DNA from: Candidatus Aminicenantota bacterium
GTDB taxonomy: Bacteria; Acidobacteriota; UBA6911; RPQK01; JAJDTT01
DNA length: 17,853 nucleotides
Assembly (NCBI GenBank): GCA_026706325.1
Contig: JAPOYZ010000055.1
Location: 1-17,853, forward strand
Reading direction: 5' to 3'
The stretch's first letter is position 1. Every line of letters begins with the position of its first letter. Under the pieces are notes generated by a model. The model searched no databases. It was not told the origin of the DNA and was given only the letters and a program-made list of their open reading frames with translations. This document shows, one piece after another, positions 1-5,684 of the stretch. Made by a program: the position numbers and the translations under genes.

Positions 1-1473
1 ATGCTCGGTCCGGTTGTAGTTGTCCCGGCGGAACAGGCCGAACCGGAACTCGTTGATGAGACCGGGAGTGAAGATATGAGTATCGAAGACGTTGATGACG
101 TCATTGAGACTGCCGAACCAGTCCTGTCCGGTGGCGGGATGGCGTTGGCCGAAAAAGGTGGAACCCCCGCAATGGCAAGTCTCCCAGTTATCTCTCTGGG
201 TGTGCATGATGCCGAAGGTGTTCCGGTTGAGGATGCTCTGGTCGAAGCGATAGATCCACTGCTTGTTGGCCCCCTGCTGGCTTCCGATATACTGCAAATT
301 CTGCTCCGGGATGTCGGGGTCGCCGAGGTTGGATCCGGTGGGCTCCAGGAGCCACTTGTCGATCATGTTGATGGCAACCGGGTTCCAACGGGAGCGGGGA
401 ATGATGTTCCCGGCGAAGGTCTCCCCTGTGAGGGGATCCTTCAATTCCCCCAATTGGGGCCGGACCTTGGCCAGATACGCGGAAAGGTCGCCCCTGCGCA
501 TGGCCTGGGTGGGGGTGTTGAGCCAGGTTCCCTGCCCGAAGGTGATGTTGGTGGGCGGATTCTGCTCGAATGAAATGAAGAGCCAGCTCTTGTCCCGTCC
601 ATCGTAGATTTTCGGGATGTAGATGGGACCGCCCCCGGTGAAATTGTAACGAAATGCCCACACTGCGTTGGGATTCCGCACCGCGCCGGGAGGGCCGGGC
701 CAGCGGGCTTGCAGCCGAGGGTGGCGCATGTTAAGCGTGAACATCCCATGGGGCCGGTTCTCACCGCGCTTGGTGACGGCGTCGACGGTCAGCGGAGCCC
801 GGAATTCGGCGGCGGCGTTCAAGGCAACCGTCTTCTCCTCGGCGATGGCCGAGAAGGGAGGCCCCACCTGCTCGCCGTTCATGGGCGTCCCGTCCACCGA
901 AGTCTGGGTCATGGTGGTTCGCGAGCCGTTGCTCTTGTAACTGTCTGCCACGTCGGCGTTGATGAAGGCCAAGCTCAGGGGCCGGGTGCCGTGGCCGAAG
1001 CGACTCATGACCATGGTCCCGCGCGGTCCCGCGTTGATGAGCCGGTCGGTCCGGGTCTCACTCCATTGGGGCGTGTCGGTGTTGATCACCGGCGCCGCGC
1101 TCCGCACGGTCACCTGCTCGGCCACCTCACCCACTTCCAGTCTGACGTCGAACCGCTGGGTGACCCGAGTGGCCAGATAGTTGTCAACGTTGACATACTT
1201 CCTGAAACCGGGCAGCTCCGCGCTGAGGGTGTAGATGTTCGGCGCCTGCACCACGGCGAATTCGAAGTCCCCGCGATCGTCGCTGATGGTCTCGCGGATG
1301 AACCCCGTGTCCTGGTTGGTCAGGGTCACCGTCACCCCTGGGACCACCGCCCCCGCGGTGTCGGTGACGGTTCCCAGCACGGTGGCGGCCGTGCTCTGCG
1401 CCTGCGCCGGTGTCAGCAGGAGGGGGATAAGCACCGGAATCAGCAGAACCCAGAAAAATTGCCTGTTGTTCAT
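1..1473 (-). CDS. TonB-dependent receptor, Oar-like, N-terminal part (runs off left edge)
   Basis: Reading the minus strand from the ATG at 1473 gives 491 uninterrupted codons to the window edge, so the C-terminal barrel is missing. Residues 1-26 form a signal peptide ending in TPAQAQ. Residues about 29-113 match a carboxypeptidase-regulatory-like (CarboxypepD_reg-like) domain, with the pattern GTVTDTAGAVVPGVTVTLTN followed by a DDRGDFEF strand. After a VTVRSAAPVINTD segment comes plug/early-barrel sequence, including the hallmark GGPIYIPKIYDGRDKSWLF and ISFEQ seen in Oar-type receptors of Acidobacteriota. The expected role is outer-membrane, energy-coupled import of a large ligand such as a glycan; the ligand is unknown. 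The start is fixed by an AAGGAGA ribosome site at 1478-1484. The gene is divergent from the SDR gene at 1794. Long plus-strand frames over it are antisense shadows. A typical family member is over 1000 residues, so about half is outside the window. Confidence 0.93.
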   Translation of the reverse strand, partial: MNNRQFFWVLLIPVLIPLLLTPAQAQSTAATVLGTVTDTAGAVVPGVTVTLTNQDTGFIRETISDDRGDFEFAVVQAPNIYTLSAELPGFRKYVNVDNYLATRVTQRFDVRLEVGEVAEQVTVRSAAPVINTDTPQWSETRTDRLINAGPRGTMVMSRFGHGTRPLSLAFINADVADSYKSNGSRTTMTQTSVDGTPMNGEQVGPPFSAIAEEKTVALNAAAEFRAPLTVDAVTKRGENRPHGMFTLNMRHPRLQARWPGPPGAVRNPNAVWAFRYNFTGGGPIYIPKIYDGRDKSWLFISFEQNPPTNITFGQGTWLNTPTQAMRRGDLSAYLAKVRPQLGELKDPLTGETFAGNIIPRSRWNPVAINMIDKWLLEPTGSNLGDPDIPEQNLQYIGSQQGANKQWIYRFDQSILNRNTFGIMHTQRDNWETCHCGGSTFFGQRHPATGQDWFGSLNDVINVFDTHIFTPGLINEFRFGLFRRDNYNRTEH

Positions 1474-1610
1474 GACCTCTCCTTATTTCAGAAGAAAACG
1501 GATTGAAGAGAGCGCCTGGGAGTGCACTCGGTGATAATAGGAGACGAATCCCTCCCCGCAGCCTGAATCGGCTGGGTTCGGCCTGGATGGGACAACTCCT
1601 ACCAAAATAG

Positions 1611-1634
1611 TTCCTGGTCTATTTTCGCCAGGAA
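1611..1634. promoter_or_regulatory. Inverted repeat, possible operator or leader hairpin
   Basis: TTCCTGG at 1611-1617 and CCAGGAA at 1628-1634 are perfect 7-bp inverted arms around a 10-nt spacer. A second, overlapping palindrome, ATTTTC-gccag-GAAAAT, lies at 1621-1637. Two overlapping dyads in the leader of the TonB receptor suggest a regulator site or alternative RNA folds. No regulator family can be assigned. Confidence 0.35.
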
Positions 1635-1682
1635 AATTGGATATCGAGCCCCCTGGGATACGGGCCCGGACGCATGCTCATT

Positions 1683-1711
1683 TTCTACCATGTAAGATTC
1701 AACATCGTCAA
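1683..1711 (-). promoter_or_regulatory. Candidate sigma-70-like promoter for the TonB receptor
   Basis: On the minus strand, TTGACG (1711-1706) is followed after 17 nt by GTAGAA (1688-1683), a good -35 with a weak -10 at standard spacing in an AT-rich patch. Assignment is by pattern only. Confidence 0.3.
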
Positions 1712-1778
1712 GACTTATTATCTTTCCGTCGTTATTTTTCTAACCCGGGGGCTCTTCGGGGACCAAATCTAAGGTCTT

Positions 1779-1785
1779 GGGAGGA
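1779..1785 (+). promoter_or_regulatory. Ribosome binding site deciding the SDR start
   Basis: GGGAGGA lies 8 nt before the GTG at 1794 and 14 nt before the in-frame ATG at 1800. The spacing favours the GTG start, which adds only two residues. Confidence 0.55.
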
Positions 1786-1793
1786 CTGATCAA

Positions 1794-2570
1794 GTGAACA
1801 TGAGCGGCAAGACGGCAGTCGTCACTGGCGCCGGCGCCGGCATCGGCCGGGGGGTGGCGTTGAAATTCGGCGAGCACGGCGCCAGGGTGGCGGCCGTCGA
1901 CATCAATATCGGCACGGCTCGGGAGACGGCCCGCGAGATCCGGCAGAGCGGCGGAAAAGCGTTGGAAGTGCAGGCCGACGTCGGCGAGGAGAGCAGCACC
2001 GACGCCGCATTCGAGAGAATTCTGGACGACTTCGGCGCCGTCGACGTCCTGGTGAACGTCGCCGGCATCGAGCACTACCAGGAATTCCTGGAATTTACGG
2101 ACCAAGAGTTCGACCGGCAGATCGCAGTGAACCTGAAGAGTGTGTTCTTCTGCAGCCGGAGGGCCATTCCCTCCATGATTCGGAACGGGGGCGGCAGCAT
2201 CGTCAACACCGCCTCGGTGCAAGCCCTGGCCACCACCGGACAGATCTCACCCTACGCCGCCGCCAAGGGGGGCATCCTGGCCATGACGCGGGACATGGCC
2301 CGCGACCTGGGCCAGTACCACATCCGCGTCAACACCATCTGTCCCGGTTGCATCCAGACCCCCATGCTGGACCGGTCCTTCACCAGCACCACCGACCGGG
2401 ACGCCTACATGGAGAAGCTGGAGGCCTCCCTTCCCCTGCGGCGGGTGGGCCTGCCGGAGGACATCGCCAACGTGGCCCTGTTTCTGGCCTCTCCTCTCTC
2501 CGCCTACGTCACGGGAATCGCCATCAATGTGGACGGAGGGATGATGAGCAAGCTGCCTCTCCCGGAGTAG
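1794..2570 (+). CDS. Classical short-chain dehydrogenase/reductase (SDR), NAD-type
   Basis: This 258-residue protein has the length of a classical SDR with a Rossmann fold. Visible motifs are TGAGAGIG at 11-18 (dinucleotide-binding TGxxxGxG), Asp36 at the end of beta-2 (favours NAD over NADP), Asp62-Val63 (adenine contact), a variant NVAG at 88-91 where NNAG is usual, and the catalytic tetrad Asn113, Ser141, Tyr154, Lys158 (YxxxK). CPG followed by TPML and a C-terminal VTGIAINVDGGM are also standard. It should be a cytoplasmic NAD-dependent oxidoreductase of an alcohol or sugar; the substrate cannot be told from sequence. Start choice: a GTG with a well-spaced GGGAGGA, versus an ATG two codons later. 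A hairpin of the UUUCCU-loop family follows 5 nt after the stop. The FG-GAP gene begins 137 nt downstream on the same strand, so cotranscription is possible but not evident. Confidence 0.93.
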   Translation: MNMSGKTAVVTGAGAGIGRGVALKFGEHGARVAAVDINIGTARETAREIRQSGGKALEVQADVGEESSTDAAFERILDDFGAVDVLVNVAGIEHYQEFLEFTDQEFDRQIAVNLKSVFFCSRRAIPSMIRNGGGSIVNTASVQALATTGQISPYAAAKGGILAMTRDMARDLGQYHIRVNTICPGCIQTPMLDRSFTSTTDRDAYMEKLEASLPLRRVGLPEDIANVALFLASPLSAYVTGIAINVDGGMMSKLPLPE

Positions 2571-2575
2571 TCAGG

Positions 2576-2599
2576 AGGGGGAACTTTCCTGTCCTCCCT
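2576..2599 (+). terminator. UUUCCU-loop hairpin after the SDR gene (divergent copy)
   Basis: AGGGGGAAC (2576-2584), loop TTTCCT (2585-2590) and GTCCTCCCT (2591-2599) form a 9-bp stem with one A·C mismatch and one G·T wobble, 5 nt after the stop. The loop and the closing AC/GT pairs match the other copies, but the outer stem is different. No U-run follows, so termination is only one possible role. Confidence 0.55.
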
Positions 2600-2693
2600 T
2601 CCTCAATTCTCCGATGCCGTATCCCGGTGGAATGACGGTACCCCCCGGACGTGGAGTCGACATCTTCCGGGCGGACTGGCGTCCAAGGGAGGA

Positions 2694-2700
2694 AAGGAGG
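2694..2700 (+). promoter_or_regulatory. Ribosome binding site deciding the FG-GAP gene start
   Basis: AAGGAGG lies 7 nt before the ATG at 2708. It selects that ATG over the in-frame GTG at 2651, which would place 19 charged residues ahead of the signal peptide. Confidence 0.75.
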
Positions 2701-2707
2701 ATCGACA

Positions 2708-5479
2708 ATGCCGAATTCAAGTCACAGAACTTCTTTATTCCCCTTTTTCCTGGCCCTCTGGTTGGGGGCCGGCTTCCCGTCACCGGCGGCCCAGAGTTGG
2801 ACCGAAGACAGCTACGAGGACTTTGCCGACGGCCGCCTGGACGCCTCCGGCCAGAACATCTACGTGTCTCGAGACGGGACCGTCCGCACCATCCACCGCT
2901 TCGATCTGAATCAGGACGGCCACCTGGACCTGATCTTCAACAATACGCATGACAGCATCACCTACGTCGATGCCACCTGGGCCGGCTTCGACTCCTCCCG
3001 GAAGCTCACCCATTCTTCGCTGGCCGTGTTGGGAAGTCTCCGGGCGGTTGCGGGAGACCTGAACCGGGACGGCATCACCGACCTGGTCTTCTGTCCCAAC
3101 CCCGACGGGATTCAACACCCCCGCAGGTTCGTTTCCATCGCGTGGGGCGGTGCGGAGGGCTGGACTTCCAACCGGATCAGTGGGGTCCTGCCGGCCTGGG
3201 ACCCCCGAGCCGTGGCGGTCGCCGACCTGAACCGCGACCAATGGCCGGACATTGTGGTCCTGGCCCAGGCGCCCCGGAGGGAGCCGGACGGGAAACCGGT
3301 CAAGAGCATGGTCATGAAGGTGTTCTGGGGCGGTCGACTGGGATTTTACCTGGGCCGGCGTCAGATCCAGGAACTCCCCATATCGGTCGACATGAAGGCG
3401 GCCGACTTCGACGCCGACGGAGCCCGGGACATCGCGGTGCTGACCGCCGAGAACGAGATCCGGATCTTCTGGGCGCCTTCCGAGCCGTCCGCCGCGCCCG
3501 TGACCTTGAACGCCACTCACATCCCCCTCCCCGGCCCTGCGGCCGGCTGCCTGGCGGCCGGGGACATTGATGGGGATGCACGCACCGACCTGGTGGCGGG
3601 AACTCTCGACGGAACCCTCTACACCATCGCCGACGACGCCCACCGAAACTGGAGCCATCCGGTCCGGAGGCAAGCGGCGCCGGCCTCCCACATCGCGGTC
3701 GGCGATCTGGACGGCGACGGACACGCCGACCTGGCGTTGACGGAGTTCGGGATCCGGCATGCTTCGGGAGGAGAGCGGGGTGCCGCCGACCGTCCGGGAG
3801 GGATCCGCATCCTCTGGGGGGAGGCGGGAAAGTTCGATCCTGCGCGCTCGCTCGACCTGGAGGTCGATCACCCTTCGGCCTCGGCCATCGGCGATCTGGA
3901 CGGCGATGGACACGCCGACCTGGCGGCGGCCGTCTACCAGGGGACGTCAAGCTTCGCCGCGGAGTCCGCCGTCTTTTTCGGAAACGGCGACCGCTCCTTC
4001 CGGCGGGCAAGCCGCGGCATCCCCTCCTCCGGAGCAGTGGATGTGCTGGTGGTCGCGGCGGAGGAAGACTTGCCGGCCCGGGTCGTCGTCTGCAACAGCC
4101 AGGGCGGCACTCTGAACGAGAGGGTCCCCCTCTACGTCTACTGGGGCGGCAAGGGGGGCTTCGACCCGGACCGTCGTTGGGTCATTCCCTTCAGCGGCGG
4201 CTACGGCGCCGTCGGTGCCGACCTGAATGCCGACGGCATCACCGATCTGGTGGCCATGAATTCCGGACACGGTGGACGGGCGGGCCCCGACGTGGGAGCC
4301 CACATTCTCTGGGGGACGTCCCGGGGGTTCGACCTGGAAGGACACCGAACCATCCTTTCGGAGAATCATCTCTCTTCCGGCAACGTCGCCGACCTGGACC
4401 GCGACGGCTACCTGGACCTGATCCTGAACGGTTTCGACCCAGCCCAAACCACCCTCTACTACGGATCGGAGACTGGATTCCACCGGAACCGGCGCCTGGT
4501 TGTGCCCTCGGTGCTGACCGTGGCCGACTTCAACCGGGACGGCTGGTTGGACCTGTCCGGGAGCGCGTCGAGCGGAGCGGTGGGGATCCTCTGGGGCGGC
4601 CCGGAGGGACCGAGCCGCGAACTGGAATCCATAGGATACGTGCCCTGGGCGGCCAACCAGGAAACGGCCGATCTCAACGCCGACGGGCATCTGGATTTGA
4701 TCGTGGGCGGCTACGCCGATCCCACCACCCGGATCTCCGATGTCGGACTCTTCATCTTCTGGGGATCGGTCGAGGGCTTCACTCCCTGGAACACCCAGTG
4801 GCTGCCCGGCATGGGACAACTGGGCCCGTTGGTGGCCGACTTCGACGGTGACGGCTTCCTGGACCTGTTCGCGCCCTCCTATCACGGAACCGGCGTCCGG
4901 GAGTCCATGCCCTCCTACCTGTTCTGGGGAAGCCGGGACGGCCTGCGCGCCGAGAACAAGACCCGGCTCGTATGCGACAGCGCCAGCGACGCCATGGCGG
5001 GAGATTTCGATCAGGACGGTCTTCTCGACCTGGCGGTCGTCTGCCATACCCGCCACGGGGACCACCGAATCGACTCGAAGGTGTTCTACAACGATGGAAA
5101 GCGCTTTGCCGAACCCAGGACGGAGGGGCTTCCCACCCTGGGGGGACACACCATCTATCTGACCGACGTCGGGCACATCTACGATCGGAGCTGGCGCCAG
5201 ACCTACGATTCCTCCCTGTTTCACTGGGACGATGACCGTAGCGGCGGCCGCTTGGAGGCCAAGGCGGAAACGCCCGCCCACAGCCGGCTGAGGTTCCGCG
5301 TCCGTTCGGGAGCCGATGCGCCCGGACTGGAGCAGGGGTCCTGGCGCCGGGTGAGCGGGGACCGCTTTTCTCTGGAGAGCGGCGATCGCGTCCTGCAGTA
5401 CCAGGCCGTCTTCGAGTCCGGCAATGGAGACAGCTACCCGATTCTGGACCGGGTGAGCGTCGAGCTGAGCTCCGAGTAG
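2708..5479 (+). CDS. Secreted FG-GAP/VCBS protein with about 14 blades (two propellers)
   Basis: The protein is 923 residues, starting at the ATG with an ideal AAGGAGG site. A signal peptide covers about residues 1-29 (hydrophobic FPFFLALWLGAGF, then SPAAQS), so it acts outside the cytoplasm. The body is a run of Ca-binding-type DxNxDGxxDL/DxDxDGxxDL motifs (for example DLNRDGITDLVF, DLDGDGHADLAL, DFDGDGFLDLFA). I count 13 clear copies plus one degenerate unit (near VVAAEEDLPARVVVC), each paired with a (I/V)(F/L)WGxxxGF strand. Fourteen units suggest two seven-bladed beta-propellers. The last 70 or so residues form a separate beta-rich tail (RLRFRVRSGADAPGL region). There are no catalytic motifs; the likely role is binding of glycan or surface polymers, or a scaffold, but it is unproven. 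It is convergent with the HEAT-SSS gene, with paired hairpins between them. Confidence 0.88.
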   Translation: MPNSSHRTSLFPFFLALWLGAGFPSPAAQSWTEDSYEDFADGRLDASGQNIYVSRDGTVRTIHRFDLNQDGHLDLIFNNTHDSITYVDATWAGFDSSRKLTHSSLAVLGSLRAVAGDLNRDGITDLVFCPNPDGIQHPRRFVSIAWGGAEGWTSNRISGVLPAWDPRAVAVADLNRDQWPDIVVLAQAPRREPDGKPVKSMVMKVFWGGRLGFYLGRRQIQELPISVDMKAADFDADGARDIAVLTAENEIRIFWAPSEPSAAPVTLNATHIPLPGPAAGCLAAGDIDGDARTDLVAGTLDGTLYTIADDAHRNWSHPVRRQAAPASHIAVGDLDGDGHADLALTEFGIRHASGGERGAADRPGGIRILWGEAGKFDPARSLDLEVDHPSASAIGDLDGDGHADLAAAVYQGTSSFAAESAVFFGNGDRSFRRASRGIPSSGAVDVLVVAAEEDLPARVVVCNSQGGTLNERVPLYVYWGGKGGFDPDRRWVIPFSGGYGAVGADLNADGITDLVAMNSGHGGRAGPDVGAHILWGTSRGFDLEGHRTILSENHLSSGNVADLDRDGYLDLILNGFDPAQTTLYYGSETGFHRNRRLVVPSVLTVADFNRDGWLDLSGSASSGAVGILWGGPEGPSRELESIGYVPWAANQETADLNADGHLDLIVGGYADPTTRISDVGLFIFWGSVEGFTPWNTQWLPGMGQLGPLVADFDGDGFLDLFAPSYHGTGVRESMPSYLFWGSRDGLRAENKTRLVCDSASDAMAGDFDQDGLLDLAVVCHTRHGDHRIDSKVFYNDGKRFAEPRTEGLPTLGGHTIYLTDVGHIYDRSWRQTYDSSLFHWDDDRSGGRLEAKAETPAHSRLRFRVRSGADAPGLEQGSWRRVSGDRFSLESGDRVLQYQAVFESGNGDSYPILDRVSVELSSE

Positions 5480-5490
5480 GGGCGCCGGAG

Positions 5491-5510
5491 GGGCGACTTT
5501 CCTGTCGCCC
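5491..5510 (+). terminator. UUUCCU-loop hairpin 1 after the FG-GAP gene
   Basis: GGGCGAC-TTTCCT-GTCGCCC is a perfect 7-bp stem with a 6-nt loop, starting 11 nt after the stop at 5479. Confidence 0.75.
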
Positions 5511-5514
5511 GGAG

Positions 5515-5534
5515 GGGCGGTTTTCTTACCGCCC
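5515..5534 (+). terminator. UUUCUU-loop hairpin 2 after the FG-GAP gene
   Basis: GGGCGGT-TTTCTT-ACCGCCC is a perfect 7-bp stem. Relative to hairpin 1 the inner stem pairs changed on both arms (GAC/GTC to GGT/ACC), while the loop changed by a single base. Confidence 0.75.
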
Positions 5535-5540
5535 ACTGGG

Positions 5541-5561
5541 AGGGGGGACTGTTAGCCCCCT
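5541..5561 (+). terminator. GGGGG/CCCCC hairpin with T-rich tail
   Basis: AGGGGG (5541-5546) pairs with CCCCCT (5556-5561), with an inner CT/AG pair around GTT, and TTCTT follows. This is the best match to a factor-independent terminator for the plus-strand FG-GAP gene. Confidence 0.6.
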
Positions 5562-5603
5562 TCTTCCCTGCTGCCAAGTGATACGCTGGGTCGAAAGCGT
5601 AAA

Positions 5604-5620
5604 GGGGGACTCCGTCCCCC
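5604..5620 (-). terminator. GGGGGAC/GTCCCCC hairpin facing the minus-strand gene
   Basis: A perfect 7-bp stem with a 3-nt loop (GGGGGAC-tcc-GTCCCCC on the plus strand). Read on the minus strand it is followed by TTT, so it probably ends transcription of the HEAT-SSS gene. It is the mirror counterpart of the hairpin at 5541-5561. Confidence 0.6.
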
Positions 5621-5633
5621 TAACCCCCCTTCC

Positions 5634-5653
5634 CGGCGACAGGAAAGTCGCCG
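5634..5653 (-). terminator. UUUCCU-loop hairpin (second after the HEAT-SSS gene)
   Basis: The plus strand shows CGGCGAC-AGGAAA-GTCGCCG, a perfect 7-bp stem. In the sense of the minus-strand gene the loop reads UUUCCU. Confidence 0.75.
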
Positions 5654-5657
5654 CTCC

Positions 5658-5677
5658 CGGCGGTAGGAAAACCGCCG
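5658..5677 (-). terminator. UUUCCU-loop hairpin (first after the HEAT-SSS gene)
   Basis: The plus strand shows CGGCGGT-AGGAAA-ACCGCCG, a perfect 7-bp stem 7 nt beyond the stop codon at 5685-5687. The sense loop is UUUCCU. Confidence 0.75.
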
Positions 5678-5684
5678 CTCCGGG

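Larger units (their letters stand above)
1474..1793. promoter_or_regulatory. 320-bp divergent intergenic region
   Basis: No convincing gene lies between the TonB receptor (minus) and the SDR gene (plus). The stretch around 1681-1740 is distinctly AT-richer than the genes and probably holds the promoters for both directions. It contains an inverted repeat at 1611-1634 and a candidate minus-strand promoter at 1683-1711, listed separately. The receptor would carry a roughly 200-nt leader if that promoter is right. Confidence 0.55.

Noticed and set aside
709..1506. Long plus-strand open frame (265 codons) opposite the TonB receptor
   Set aside because: Its translation is low-complexity and Gly/Arg/His-rich with no domain, while the opposite strand gives a clean receptor with signal peptide and ribosome site.
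3947..5536. Minus-strand open frame of 529 codons over the FG-GAP gene
   Set aside because: It is an antisense shadow of a GC-rich repeat gene; its start lies inside the hairpin array and it shows no motifs.
5634..5677. AGGAAA loops as CsrA/RsmA binding sites
   Set aside because: AGGA in a loop is seen only on the strand antisense to the upstream gene, and the RNA made from that gene carries UUUCCU instead.
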